Source: Dyadobacter endophyticus
Lineage (GTDB): Bacteria; Bacteroidota; Bacteroidia; Cytophagales; Spirosomataceae
Assembly (NCBI RefSeq): GCF_014641595.1
Contig: NZ_BMIA01000003.1
Span: 992,001-1,056,000, forward strand
Direction of reading: 5' to 3'
Length of the DNA: 64,000 nt
Positions within the stretch are counted from its first letter, which is position 1; each line of letters starts with the position of its first letter. Positions 40,500 to 50,443 of this stretch are shown here, piece by piece. The position numbers and the translations under genes are program-made. The notes under the pieces were generated by a model. It was not told where the DNA came from. It saw only the letters and a list, made by a program, of their open reading frames with translations, and searched no databases.

Positions 40500-41177
40500 A
40501 TGAAAGTATTTTTCAAACTGCTGCAAATTGCCATTATCGCGCTTCCATTGCTAGCCATGCGTGCCGACAAGCCACTTCGAGTCGTTTTCTTCGGCGATTC
40601 CATTACCCAGGCGGGCGTGAGCCCTACCGGCTACATTACCAAGGTGGGTGAAATGTTAAAATCCAAAGGTCAGGAAGGCCAATATGAACTCATCGGCGCA
40701 GGTATCGGCGGTAACAAGGTGTACGACCTCTATTTAAGGCTGGAAGATGATGTTTTGGCTAAAAAGCCGGATGTGGTATTCATTTATGTGGGTATCAACG
40801 ATGTTTGGCACAAAGCATCCTCCGGTACCGGTACCGATCCCGACAAATATGTGAAGTTCTACGAGGCTTTAATCAAAAAATTGAAAGCCCAGAATATCCG
40901 CGTGATCGTCTGCACGCCGACGGTCATCGGCGAGCGCAATGACAATTCCAACCAGCAAGACGGTGATTTGAACCAGTATTCCAAACTGATCCGCGAAATC
41001 GCGACGCGGAACAACCTGCAACTCCTCGACCTGCGCAAGCATTTCCTCGATTACCTGGCTAAAAACAACCCGGAAAACAAGGAAAAAGGCATTCTAACAA
41101 GCGACCGCGTGCATTTGACCGAGGCCGGCAACCAGTTTTTGGCGGAGAAAATGCTGGAAGCTTTGGAGCAAAAATAA
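40500..41177 (+). CDS. Secreted SGNH/GDSL hydrolase
   Basis: A 225-residue esterase-type protein with an N-terminal export segment (MKVFFKLLQIAIIALPLLA). All four SGNH blocks are visible: GDSIT with Ser34, the Gly in GAGIGGNKV, Asn in VGINDVW and Asp202/His205 in SDRVHLT. This group in Bacteroidota includes acetyl-esterases of polysaccharides and of peptidoglycan (lysophospholipase L1-like). No sugar-degrading gene adjoins it, so the substrate is unknown. A terminator follows. Confidence 0.9.
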   Translation: MKVFFKLLQIAIIALPLLAMRADKPLRVVFFGDSITQAGVSPTGYITKVGEMLKSKGQEGQYELIGAGIGGNKVYDLYLRLEDDVLAKKPDVVFIYVGINDVWHKASSGTGTDPDKYVKFYEALIKKLKAQNIRVIVCTPTVIGERNDNSNQQDGDLNQYSKLIREIATRNNLQLLDLRKHFLDYLAKNNPENKEKGILTSDRVHLTEAGNQFLAEKMLEALEQK

Positions 41178-41203
41178 GTTTGGTATTCCGAATACTTGAA
41201 TCG

Positions 41204-41238
41204 ATCCCGGGAATCTGTTTCCGGGATTTTCTTTTTTT
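41204..41238 (+). terminator. Terminator of the SGNH hydrolase gene
   Basis: Perfect stem ATCCCGG / CCGGGAT around a 10-base loop, followed by TTTCTTTTTTT. It starts 27 bases after the stop. Confidence 0.85.
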
Positions 41239-41376
41239 CAGGCATCTATTTTGCCGTTTAATAACCGCTAACGTCACCTGATCATTGGTTTCGGGAAGAA
41301 AGTAGGATAAGTACAAAATTGAAATCGGGGCTGGTCCGCCCCGGTTTCACACTTCACTTATTCTAAATTTTCACCT

Positions 41377-44300
41377 ATGAAACAATCCCGTAACCTCCTT
41401 TCCCAGTCCGTCGCGACGGCCGCTCTTGCCCTTTTCGTTTACACACTTTACATTCATTTTCAGCATTATTCTCCTATCCAATCGCGACACGGAAATAAGC
41501 CAACCGCCTCCGCTCGAAATGTACCCAGCGAATCGAACAGGATTCCACCCGGCCTTTCGGGAACCATCGCCGACGGTGAGTACCACATTTCCTATGATCA
41601 TGAGAAGCATACCTTCCAAAGCCCGAACCGCCGGCATAACCTTCGGGCCCGCTATCGACCGGGGCATTTGACGATTCAAAACCGCACCGGTTCTTCGGGC
41701 CGGCAATTCTCTCTCACATTACAAAACGAGGGCATATTCGCAGACGGACGTCTAATCCACAAGCCTGGCCCCGACGCTCAGGTTGAAACGCGAGAAAACC
41801 GGCTGCAAATTTGTCACGACGGATTTATAGAGGAGTTTATCAACGATCAGGCTGGCGTAAGGCAGAATTTCATCATCCACCAGGCGCCAACAGACGCACA
41901 ACAATTGCAGGTGGCACTCACAGCCAATGGCCTGCGGGCAATCTCAAAAGGGGAGAGTGAATTATTATTCTTCTCAAAATACGATGCGTCTCAACCAACC
42001 CTTATTTACCGTGACCTGCGGTGCTGGGATGCAGAACAAAGGCCGCTCACAGCGCATTTGACGGCCCATAACGAACATATTCAAATCACCGTTGACGTCG
42101 CAAATGCCACTTACCCGGTCACCATCGATCCGCTTGTCGTCAATGGTGGTCCGGGAAACGCCGACGCACTTTTCGAATCAGATCAGGCCAATGCGCTATT
42201 GGGCTTCTCGGTTTCTTCTGCAGGGGACGTCAATGGGGACGGTTACAGCGATATTCTCGCAGGCGCACCGCATTACGATCATGGCGAGACTGACGAAGGC
42301 GCGGTTTTTCTCTATTACGGTTCGGCCAACGGACTCAATCCGGTTCCCTATCTTTTTGAGAGCAACCAGGCGGATGCCGAGATGGGTCACTCGGTATCGA
42401 ATGCAGGCGATATCAATGCCGACGGATTTGGTGACATTGCCATCGGTGCCCCTTCTTACGACAAAGGGCAGAACGACGAGGGGGTAGTTTTCGTCCATCT
42501 CGGTTCCGCAAACGGTATCAAACCCAACCCTGTCGCCATTCTGGAAGGTAATCAGCCGGAAGCGAAATTTGGCATATCCATCGCCTTGGCTGGCGATATC
42601 AATGCCGACGGTCACAGCGATTTGCTGGCAGGTGCCAACCATTTCGACCAGGGACAAGTGAACGAAGGCGCCGTATTCGTTTTTTATGGTTCCAAATCGG
42701 GTATCCTACCCAACAAGGTTACAACACTGGAAATGAATCAGCCCAATGCCATGATGGGATCCGCGGTGGCCGGGGCCGGGGATTTAAATGGCGATGGTTT
42801 CAGCGACATCGCAGTGGGAGCGCCATTTTACGATCAGGGACAAACCGAGGAAGGCGGCGCATTTGTATATCTCGGGTCAGCCAGCGGGCCGGTTAATCTT
42901 CCTGTAATCATTCAAAGCGATCAGCCGTTCGCGCATATGGGCAGTGCCCTGGCATGTGCGGGTGATATCAATGGGGATGGTTATTCAGACATCATTGTCG
43001 GTTCCCCGCATTACGACAAGGTATTCAAAGATCAGGGGTTGGCAAGCATCCATTTCGGCTCGGCGATGGGAGTCGCGACCACCCCCTCCATAGAATTTGC
43101 CGGAAAACAAATGGAAGAGGAATTCGGCTACCCGGTCGCCTGCGCGGGCGATGCCAATGGCGACGGATACGCCGATGTGATGATTGGCAGCCGCTACCAG
43201 GGCAAAGGATTGGCCGACGAAGGCGTCGTTACCATTTATGCCGGTTCCTCGGCAGGACTTGCTAAAAAGCCATTATCTATCCTAAAAAGCAACCAGGCCA
43301 ATGCATTGCTGGGCTGGTCGTGCGCGAGTGCGGGAGACATCAATGGCGATGGGTTTAGCGATATCATCGCAGGCACACACCTGTATGACCACGGACAAAA
43401 GGATGAAGGTGCAGTCCTCGTGTGGCATGGAAGCGCCACCGGGCCCGACACCGTCAACGTCATCGCATTGCTCTCCGGTCAGCCGGAATCTGCATTTGGC
43501 TATACCGTTTCGGGTGCGGGGGATGTGAATGGGGATGGTTATGATGATGTGGTAGTCGGTGCGCCGCGTTATGACAACGGACAAAATGACGAGGGCGCTG
43601 CATTTATTTTTTTGGGCAATTCCAATGGTTTAAATCAGATCCCTGCCACGATGCTGGAAGCAGACCAGGCTGAGGCTGGCTTCGGCGCTTCGGTGTCGGC
43701 CGCGGGCGATGTAAACGGCGATGGTTATGGGGACATTATCGTCGGTGCCATGCATTACCACAATGGCGAAGATGAAGAAGGCGCTGCATTTGTTTATAGC
43801 GGATCTCCCGCCGGCATTAACCCAAATCCTGTAAAACTCGAAAGCAATCTCACCGGCGCCTGGTTCGGGTGTGCCGTCGCACACGGGGGCGACCTCGATG
43901 GGGATGGCTATTCAGATATCCTTGTAGGAGCGATGAATTATTCCAACGGTGAATCCGGAGAAGGTGCTTGCTACATCTTCCCTGGCTCAGCCACAGGCCC
44001 CGATGTCGCCGGTAAACGCATCCTCGAAAGCAACCTCGAAGACGCCCGGATGGGCAACTCCGTCGCAGCGGCCGGTGACCTGAATGGCGACGGGCATGAC
44101 GACATTGTGATAGGTGCTTACAGCGTCGGGGATTATGATGCGGGTGCGATATTCATCGGCTATGGTCAGGGAAACACATTGGCTTCGCTTACGACCGAAC
44201 TCATTAAGGGTATCCACGACCAGGCGCATTTCGGCTGGGACGTTTCGGGTGCAGGAGACGTTAACGGGGACGGTTTCCAGGACCTGATCGTCGGAGCACA

Positions 44301-45447
44301 CAGTTATGATAACGGAGACGGTGCTGCGTTTCTGTATTACGGCTCTCCCTCTGGAATTATGCCTTTGAATGTTACAGAGCTACATTCTCACGAAACCGCA
44401 ATGGCGGCGGCCATGGGGGAATCCGTCGCAGGCGTGGGCGATCTGAACGGTGACGGTTACGGCGATGTCGCAGTCGGCGAACCCTGGTTTATAGATGAAA
44501 ACACCTCGGTAACTACGGGAATGACGATGATTTTTTATGGCACTCCAACCGGTATCGGAACCAGCCCGCAACGCATTACCGGCAATCTGAATGACGAATT
44601 CGATTTCTTTGGCTGGGCAGTAAGCGGCGCCGGGGATTTGAATGCAGATGGGTACAGCGACATGCTCATTGGCTCACCCAATTTCAGCTCCGCCCAAACC
44701 GACGCCGATGCGGCTTTTGTCTATTATGGGAACAACGGCACCGGTTTACGGAACACCCTCCGGCTTTACAATTCCGACCTCACGACCATACTCAACCAAA
44801 CCCAAAAGAGTAAAGGCGACTTTGGTATCGGCCTTTTCGCCAAATCTTTCCTGGGCCGCAACCAGGGAAAACTCGTGTGGGAATCCATCGCCAGTGGACA
44901 GGGCTTTTCAAAAGGAGCCAACAATACAATCACGACCAGTACGGTTATTGGTGGTACTCAAAAAGGGTTCAGCCATTTGTTATCGAATGGTGTTGAATTA
45001 AAAAATCTGATTCTCAAACAGGGGATTTCCACAAAGGTGCGGGCGCGGGTGAAGTATAGTCCTGTGGTGGCATTGACTGGCCAAACCTATGGCCCGTGGC
45101 GTTATCTGCCTGCTGATCTGATGGGCAACAGCACTTCCCCGTTACCTGAAAAGGCTTTGAGCGATATGTCGGCGACCATCAGGAGAAAGACAAATACAGA
45201 CGTTGCTCAGCCGGACGGGTTTAGCGTTTACCCGAATCCAACTTCTGATCTTCTTCATATTTGGCATGAACGTCCTGAACTGGTGAGCGGCATTAAATTG
45301 CTTAACCCGGACGGTAAATTGGTAATTGATGTCGCAAATCTTAATGCGCCCATCAATGTGAAGAATCTTACTGCCGGTACTTATTTTCTGACCATCATGA
45401 AAACTGACGGCACGCGCACCACCTGCAAAATCCTGATACGCCGCTGA
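41377..45447 (+). CDS. Large FG-GAP repeat protein with type IX secretion sorting tail
   Basis: A 1356-residue surface or secreted protein. Residues 1-30 are an export signal, and about 50-250 a globular N-region ending at a DUF7948-like stretch (VTIDPLVVNGG). About 14 FG-GAP repeats follow, each with a calcium-binding loop of the DxNxDGxxD type (AGDVNGDGYSDILAGAP and variants) and the phrase FxYYGSxxG between. They should form beta-propellers, probably two seven-bladed ones. Residues after 1280 are a T9SS type A sorting domain (FSVYPNPTSDLLHIW, LTAGTYFLTIMKTDGTR, ILIRR). It would be exported across the outer membrane and anchored or released. Ligand unknown; a role in adhesion is an inference. 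Confidence 0.88.
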   Translation: MKQSRNLLSQSVATAALALFVYTLYIHFQHYSPIQSRHGNKPTASARNVPSESNRIPPGLSGTIADGEYHISYDHEKHTFQSPNRRHNLRARYRPGHLTIQNRTGSSGRQFSLTLQNEGIFADGRLIHKPGPDAQVETRENRLQICHDGFIEEFINDQAGVRQNFIIHQAPTDAQQLQVALTANGLRAISKGESELLFFSKYDASQPTLIYRDLRCWDAEQRPLTAHLTAHNEHIQITVDVANATYPVTIDPLVVNGGPGNADALFESDQANALLGFSVSSAGDVNGDGYSDILAGAPHYDHGETDEGAVFLYYGSANGLNPVPYLFESNQADAEMGHSVSNAGDINADGFGDIAIGAPSYDKGQNDEGVVFVHLGSANGIKPNPVAILEGNQPEAKFGISIALAGDINADGHSDLLAGANHFDQGQVNEGAVFVFYGSKSGILPNKVTTLEMNQPNAMMGSAVAGAGDLNGDGFSDIAVGAPFYDQGQTEEGGAFVYLGSASGPVNLPVIIQSDQPFAHMGSALACAGDINGDGYSDIIVGSPHYDKVFKDQGLASIHFGSAMGVATTPSIEFAGKQMEEEFGYPVACAGDANGDGYADVMIGSRYQGKGLADEGVVTIYAGSSAGLAKKPLSILKSNQANALLGWSCASAGDINGDGFSDIIAGTHLYDHGQKDEGAVLVWHGSATGPDTVNVIALLSGQPESAFGYTVSGAGDVNGDGYDDVVVGAPRYDNGQNDEGAAFIFLGNSNGLNQIPATMLEADQAEAGFGASVSAAGDVNGDGYGDIIVGAMHYHNGEDEEGAAFVYSGSPAGINPNPVKLESNLTGAWFGCAVAHGGDLDGDGYSDILVGAMNYSNGESGEGACYIFPGSATGPDVAGKRILESNLEDARMGNSVAAAGDLNGDGHDDIVIGAYSVGDYDAGAIFIGYGQGNTLASLTTELIKGIHDQAHFGWDVSGAGDVNGDGFQDLIVGAHSYDNGDGAAFLYYGSPSGIMPLNVTELHSHETAMAAAMGESVAGVGDLNGDGYGDVAVGEPWFIDENTSVTTGMTMIFYGTPTGIGTSPQRITGNLNDEFDFFGWAVSGAGDLNADGYSDMLIGSPNFSSAQTDADAAFVYYGNNGTGLRNTLRLYNSDLTTILNQTQKSKGDFGIGLFAKSFLGRNQGKLVWESIASGQGFSKGANNTITTSTVIGGTQKGFSHLLSNGVELKNLILKQGISTKVRARVKYSPVVALTGQTYGPWRYLPADLMGNSTSPLPEKALSDMSATIRRKTNTDVAQPDGFSVYPNPTSDLLHIWHERPELVSGIKLLNPDGKLVIDVANLNAPINVKNLTAGTYFLTIMKTDGTRTTCKILIRR

Positions 45448-45492
45448 ATGCGGAGAAAAAGAACAATGTATTAATAAGGTTTAGGGTAATGC

Positions 45493-45530
45493 AAAAGGCG
45501 TTCGCGAGGTTCGTGAACGCCTTTTTATTT
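45493..45530 (+). terminator. Terminator after the FG-GAP gene
   Basis: Stem AAAAGGCGTTC / GAACGCCTTTTT with an 11-base loop and T-run. The A-run on the left lets it serve both strands, so it can also stop transcripts of the leftward nucleotidyltransferase gene. Confidence 0.85.
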
Positions 45531-45568
45531 GGAGCCTTGATCGCTCGGAAGAACTTATCACCAGGAAA

Positions 45569-46468
45569 TTAATCCCACAACTTGCCGGGATAAACCCCAG
45601 CCGCATGCAAAGCATTCAGCGAAGCCTGTACCGTTGGCTTATCTTCCGGATACGTAACCCCGAACCAGTCGGAAGCGATGCGGAATACGCGGCAGTCGCC
45701 GAGGCCGCTTTTGATGATGTGGGTCATCACGGTCGGGATGTAGAATTCGGCTTTGGGGGTATTGATATTTTCGCGGGCATATTTGTCGAAAAGGTCTTTG
45801 GTAATGGGGAACATCGACGGTTTAAAGCCCCAGAAGTTCATCGACACCGGTGTTTCGGGCGCAAGTTCGGTGCGGGTTTCGCCTTCTTCGAAATAGATGA
45901 CGCCGTTGTCTTCAAAGATTTTGGTACGCTCGACGACGGATTCGAGGTTATGGTCTTCGCGCTCGACGCAAATGCCGCGGGAAACGGTGCCGTTTTCGGA
46001 TAGCGTGCGTTTCAGCTCGTAGCCGATCATCGCATGTTGCTTGTCGTTGGTATCGTTTTGAAGAAAATTAGCCATGGTTTCGAATGCATCGCGACCGTAA
46101 AAGTCGTCGGCATTGATTACTGCAAATGGCGTATCGGTCTGTTCCCAGGCGCAGAGCGTGGCATGCCCGGTGCCCCAGGGCTTGGTGCGTTCTACGGCAC
46201 CCAAATCTTCCGGAACATAGGATTGAATGCCCTGAATGGCGAAGTCGAAATCGATTTTACCTTGCAGCTTTGGCGCAAAAATAGCCTCGGCACTTTCCTT
46301 GATCTCCTGGCGTACGATAAATACTACTTTTCCAAAACCTGCGCGAATGGCGTCGTATAAAGAATAATCGATGATGGTTTCTCCGTTGGGACCGAACTGG
46401 TCGAGCTGCTTGATACCTCCGTATCTGCTACCGATGCCGGCAGCCAAAATCAAAAGAGTTGGTTTCAT
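45569..46468 (-). CDS. Sugar nucleotidyltransferase (NTP_transferase)
   Basis: A 299-residue enzyme. The nucleotide-binding motif LAAGIGSRYGGIKQLDQFGPNGE is near residues 8-30, with INADDFYGRDAF for the metal-binding aspartate. The C-terminal half ends with a substrate-binding EFYIPTVMTHIIKSGLG stretch. The family transfers NMP to sugar-1-phosphates. The motif GIGSRYGG is typical of a Bacteroidota NDP-sugar synthase-like group rather than RmlA or GalU proper. It has no neighbours that identify the sugar. It is monocistronic, between two terminators. Confidence 0.82.
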   Translation of the reverse strand: MKPTLLILAAGIGSRYGGIKQLDQFGPNGETIIDYSLYDAIRAGFGKVVFIVRQEIKESAEAIFAPKLQGKIDFDFAIQGIQSYVPEDLGAVERTKPWGTGHATLCAWEQTDTPFAVINADDFYGRDAFETMANFLQNDTNDKQHAMIGYELKRTLSENGTVSRGICVEREDHNLESVVERTKIFEDNGVIYFEEGETRTELAPETPVSMNFWGFKPSMFPITKDLFDKYARENINTPKAEFYIPTVMTHIIKSGLGDCRVFRIASDWFGVTYPEDKPTVQASLNALHAAGVYPGKLWD

Positions 46469-46540
46469 TCAAATGGATTTAAACGTTCCTTAATGTGGTG
46501 TGTAAAAGACGGTTCAAATTAAATCCATTCAAAACGATAA

Positions 46541-46576
46541 AAAAAACGCGTCCCGGGTTTCGGAGCGCGTTTTTTC
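46541..46576 (-). terminator. Bidirectional terminator near the IscA-type gene
   Basis: Perfect outer stem AAAAAACGCG / CGCGTTTTTT around a GC-rich inner part. It lies 26 bases after the end of the leftward iron-sulfur gene. The opposite strand could use it as well. Confidence 0.85.
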
Positions 46577-46601
46577 AAAATAAAATATTTTAATAATTTA
46601 A

Positions 46602-46928
46602 CTATACCGCGAAGCTTTCGCCGCAACCGCAAGTACGTGTGGCGTTTGGATTGATGAACTGGAAGCCCTTCCCGTTCAGTCCGTCGCTGAAATCAAGGGT
46701 CGTTCCGGCGAGATACAGCAGGCTCTTCTTGTCAACGATAATCTTCACTCCCTTGTCTTCAAAAACCATGTCATTCGGCTTTGAATCCGAGTTGAATTCC
46801 AGATTATAGGTCAAACCCGAACAACCGCCGCCAAGTACGCCGACGCGAATCTGATAATCTTCATCAAAACCGTCAGCCTTGCGGAGTTCTACAATTTTGT
46901 TTTTGGCTGTATCGCTTACCGTAACCAT
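46602..46928 (-). CDS. IscA/HesB-type iron-sulfur assembly protein
   Basis: A 108-residue A-type carrier. The three conserved Cys are in place: GGGCSGL (Cys36) and TCGCGESF (Cys100, Cys102). It accepts and passes on Fe-S clusters. It is not in a suf or isc operon here: thrB lies upstream on the same strand, separated by 109 bases, so it may be read alone. The family is certain; its specific clients are not. Confidence 0.93.
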   Translation of the reverse strand: MVTVSDTAKNKIVELRKADGFDEDYQIRVGVLGGGCSGLTYNLEFNSDSKPNDMVFEDKGVKIIVDKKSLLYLAGTTLDFSDGLNGKGFQFINPNATRTCGCGESFAV

Positions 46929-47037
46929 TTCTCTAATGTTTTATTACCTGTACGTTTTAACGCATTTTTGGAACCTGAAAGTTCACATTCCGATCAAAAA
47001 CGCAATTCAACCATTCATTTCCCCGTTCCACGGCGGC

Positions 47038-47970
47038 TCATTCCAAAATGACCGCCCCACCCTGGTTAATGCCGGAAACGTGCACCGCCGACTCAATCCC
47101 CGCGCTAGCAAACCGTGCTTGCATCGCTTTCCCGGCGTTTTGAGCATTTTCGATGCCCCGGCTCAATGCAAACATCGATGGCCCGGAGCCAGAAATACTG
47201 CATCCCAAAGCGCCATTGGAAATGGCCGCCTGCTTTACGTCTTTAAATTCAGGAATCAGGATCGAACGGACGGGTTCGATGATCACATCCACCATCGAGC
47301 GGCTGATCAGTTCGTAATCTGCCTTCATAAGGCCTGCTACCAAACCGGCCACATTGCCCATTTGGGCGATTGTATTTTTCAGGGAAACTTCGTTTCGCAA
47401 AATGAAACGGGCGTCCTTGGTATTGATCTCGATATCAGGATGCACGAGGGTGCAATAAAGATCGTCGGGCACCGGGATCGTAAATATATCCAGCGGATTA
47501 TAGCTTCGGATCACGACAAAGCCTCCCAGCAATGAAGGCCCCACATTATCCGCATGCGCCGAACCGGAAGCAATACGCTCACCTTCCATAGCAAACGGCA
47601 AAAGCTCACCGCGACTCAGCGGATTACCCAGCAATTCGTTCATCGCCACCACACCAGCCACCGCACTTGCCGCGCTGGACCCCATTCCACTACCCAAAGG
47701 CATATTTTTACGCAATACCACTTCGCAGCCCAGGTCGCTGATGCCCAGGTGTTTCAGCAAAGCCAGCATGACCACCGTCACTGAATTCTTTTCCGCCTGG
47801 CGTGGCAACCGCCCTCCGTCGCCCGTAATTTCCGTTATGACAACGCCCGGTTCGTCACGCCTGATCAACTCAACCGTATCCCCCGGCTCCTGAATGGCAA
47901 ACCCGAAAATATCAAACCCACACGACACATTAGCGACTGTCGCCGGCGCAAAAGCTTTTACTGAATTCAC
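47038..47970 (-). CDS. thrB: Homoserine kinase
   Basis: A 310-residue GHMP kinase. The ATP loop PLGSGMGSSAASAVAG is at about 91-106; the N-terminal FAPATVANVSCGFDIFG and the C-terminal SGSGPSMFAL motifs complete the family. It phosphorylates homoserine in the threonine pathway. It lies 16 bases downstream of the bifunctional aspartokinase-homoserine dehydrogenase gene and is surely in its operon. The expected third gene, thrC, is not in the next position; the IscA-type gene follows instead. Confidence 0.95.
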   Translation of the reverse strand: MNSVKAFAPATVANVSCGFDIFGFAIQEPGDTVELIRRDEPGVVITEITGDGGRLPRQAEKNSVTVVMLALLKHLGISDLGCEVVLRKNMPLGSGMGSSAASAVAGVVAMNELLGNPLSRGELLPFAMEGERIASGSAHADNVGPSLLGGFVVIRSYNPLDIFTIPVPDDLYCTLVHPDIEINTKDARFILRNEVSLKNTIAQMGNVAGLVAGLMKADYELISRSMVDVIIEPVRSILIPEFKDVKQAAISNGALGCSISGSGPSMFALSRGIENAQNAGKAMQARFASAGIESAVHVSGINQGGAVILE

Positions 47971-47986
47971 TGTAAATGGTTGTTTT

Positions 47987-50443
47987 CTATCCCAAATAGC
48001 TACTGATACTCATGATATCCGCGAACACGCCCGAAGCGGTCACTTCCGCGCCGGCGCCTGGTCCTTTGATCACGAGCGGACGGTCTTTGTAACGTTCGGT
48101 GGTGAAGGACACGATGTTGTCGCTGCCCGAGAGCGTGTAAAACGGATGCGAGGCGTCCACAGTTTTGAGCTCGATGGTCGCTTTGCCGTTTTCGAGCGCT
48201 GCGATGTAACGTAGTTTCTCTCCTCTGGCCTCGGCTGCTGCCTGCATATCGGCGAAATAGGCGTTTGAAATTTCCAGCTCACCAAAAAAAGCATCCACTG
48301 TCGGCGCGTTCAGGCAGTTCCCAGGCAGGATTTGTGAGATTTTCACTTCCTCCGGCTCCAACGGCACACCTACTTCCCGAGAAAGAATGAGGATTTTCCT
48401 ACCTACGTCGGCTCCGCTTAAGTCGTCGCGCGGGTCAGGTTCGGTGAATCCTTTCGCTTTGGCTTCTTTCACGATGTCCACAAAACGGTTGTCGCCTCCG
48501 AAATTGTTGAATATATAGGATAGCGTTCCCGAAAGGATTGCTTCTATTTTCAAAAACTTGTCGCCGCTCGCCATCAACCCCTGAATCGTGTTGATGATAG
48601 GTAAGCCTGCGCCTACGTTGGTTTCATACAAAAACTTCACCCCGCGCTGCAATGCGGTGCGCTGCAATGCAATGTATTCCGAATAGCTGCCGGAGTTCGC
48701 GACTTTATTAGGTGTTACCACGCTGATACTCGCATCCAGGAGCATGTGATAGTATTGCACAATGTCCTTATCCGAAGTACAATCCACAAAAACGCTGTTC
48801 GGCAGGTTGAGCTCGATCATGCGCTGCACGAATGCAGGCAGGCTCGTCTTCACGCCCTCGTCCATCACACGGTCGCGCCAGTTTTCAGGTTTGATGCCGT
48901 CCGGGTCCAGGAGCATTTTTTTAGTATTGGATAAACCGGCGATATTCAGGTTCAGCAGCTTTTCGTCACGCAAGAACTTTGTCTGATTACGGATTTGCTC
49001 GATCAGCGTACTGCCAATAAGCCCTACCCCGACGATAAACAGGTTCAACGAGCGCGTTTCCGATTGGAAGAACACCCCATGAATCGCGTTCAGTGCTTTG
49101 GAAAGGTCGCTTTTTGAGATAACCACCGAGATATTCAGCTCGGAAGACCCTTGCGCAGTGGCCACCACATTAATACCGTTCTTACCCAAAGCCGAAAACA
49201 ACTTGCCTGAAATACCGGTATTCTTTTTCATTCCCTCGCCCACGATGGCGACGATCGAAAGGTTTTTTTCTACCGAAATGCCATCAATATGGCCAAGACC
49301 GATTTCGGTAGCGAATTCCTTTTCCAGGACATCAATCGCTTTCTGGGCGTTTTTCGGGTCGATCGAGAAACAGATCGAATGCTCCGAAGAAGCCTGCGAA
49401 ATCAGGATCACGCTGATGGCATTGTTGGAAAGGGCCGTGAAAAGGCGCCCGGAAATACCGGCCACGCCGATCATCCCGCTACCCTGGATATTCACCAGCG
49501 CGATCTCGTCGATCGACGAAATCCCTGTGATCACATATTCCTTACCGTTAGCCGATTTCTGAACATAAGTTCCTTCGAAACCCGTATTGAATGTATTGAG
49601 GACTTTTAATGTAATGTTCTTTGCAAATGCCGGCTGCAAACTTGGCGGGTAAATCACCTTCGCACCGAAATGCGACAATTCCATCGCTTCCGCATAGGAA
49701 ATGGACGGGATCGTGAATGCATTCGCGACCTTGCGCGGATCGGCGGTCATCATACCGTCGACGTCCGTCCAGATCTCGATCGAATCGGCTTCGAGTGCCG
49801 CGCCGACGATGGAGGCCGTGTAGTCAGAGCCGCCGCGTCCGAGCGTCGTCGTTACGCCTTCGGCAGTGGACGCGATAAAGCCGGTAATGCATTGCAGTGC
49901 CGTGCTTTTCGCGAAATGCTCTAATATAAGATGGTTAGTTATTTCAAAATTGACATCGCCCATGCCATAAGCAGCATTGGTGCGGATAACCTGGCGTGCA
50001 TCGCAAAATTCCGCAGCTACGCCTTTGCTTTTGAGAATTTCAGTGATTACGAGCGTAGAAAGCCGCTCACCGAAGCTCATAATGAAGTCGAGGGTACGTT
50101 CTGACAGTTCCCTGATCCAGGAAACGCCGCGCAGAATATCTTCCAGCTCATTGAAAAGGCCGCGCACAGCCGCAAATGTGCTGCTCTGGTTTTTTACGGG
50201 AATCAGGCCCCGCACTACCGCAAAATGCCGCTCCTCAACGCCCTTCAAAAATTCGACATATTCCGTATTGCCGGCGGCCGCCATTTTCCCGATTTCGATC
50301 AATCTGTTCGTGACCCCGCCCATGGCAGAGAAAACGACCGCGATGCGTTCGCCTTTTGACAGATTTTCTTCGAGGATACTGATTACCGTTTTGATGCTGT
50401 CGACCGAACCGACAGAGGTGCCGCCAAATTTAAGAACCTTCAT
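47987..50443 (-). CDS. thrA: Bifunctional aspartate kinase / homoserine dehydrogenase
   Basis: An 818-residue fused enzyme, the usual ThrA length. The kinase domain opens with MKVLKFGGTSVGS and has TTLGRGGSDYTA near residue 200. Two ACT-type regulatory segments follow (about 310-455, AGISGRLFTALSNNAISVILISQASSEHSI and a second FSALGKNGINVVATAQGSSE). The homoserine dehydrogenase begins near 462 with LFIVGVGLIGSTL and keeps the catalytic LSGTLSYIFN and GADVGRK motifs. It carries out the first and third steps towards threonine and methionine. A -7 box lies 64-71 bases upstream of the ATG. No attenuator with Thr/Ile codons was found. Confidence 0.96.
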   Translation of the reverse strand: MKVLKFGGTSVGSVDSIKTVISILEENLSKGERIAVVFSAMGGVTNRLIEIGKMAAAGNTEYVEFLKGVEERHFAVVRGLIPVKNQSSTFAAVRGLFNELEDILRGVSWIRELSERTLDFIMSFGERLSTLVITEILKSKGVAAEFCDARQVIRTNAAYGMGDVNFEITNHLILEHFAKSTALQCITGFIASTAEGVTTTLGRGGSDYTASIVGAALEADSIEIWTDVDGMMTADPRKVANAFTIPSISYAEAMELSHFGAKVIYPPSLQPAFAKNITLKVLNTFNTGFEGTYVQKSANGKEYVITGISSIDEIALVNIQGSGMIGVAGISGRLFTALSNNAISVILISQASSEHSICFSIDPKNAQKAIDVLEKEFATEIGLGHIDGISVEKNLSIVAIVGEGMKKNTGISGKLFSALGKNGINVVATAQGSSELNISVVISKSDLSKALNAIHGVFFQSETRSLNLFIVGVGLIGSTLIEQIRNQTKFLRDEKLLNLNIAGLSNTKKMLLDPDGIKPENWRDRVMDEGVKTSLPAFVQRMIELNLPNSVFVDCTSDKDIVQYYHMLLDASISVVTPNKVANSGSYSEYIALQRTALQRGVKFLYETNVGAGLPIINTIQGLMASGDKFLKIEAILSGTLSYIFNNFGGDNRFVDIVKEAKAKGFTEPDPRDDLSGADVGRKILILSREVGVPLEPEEVKISQILPGNCLNAPTVDAFFGELEISNAYFADMQAAAEARGEKLRYIAALENGKATIELKTVDASHPFYTLSGSDNIVSFTTERYKDRPLVIKGPGAGAEVTASGVFADIMSISSYLG

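Noticed and set aside
41326..41343. Hairpin CGGGGC / GCCCCG before the FG-GAP gene
   Set aside because: Short stem in the leader with only three T after it; no known regulatory RNA shape.
42092..44301. Several long frames on both strands inside the FG-GAP gene
   Set aside because: They are produced by the strong codon periodicity of the repeats and have no protein features of their own.
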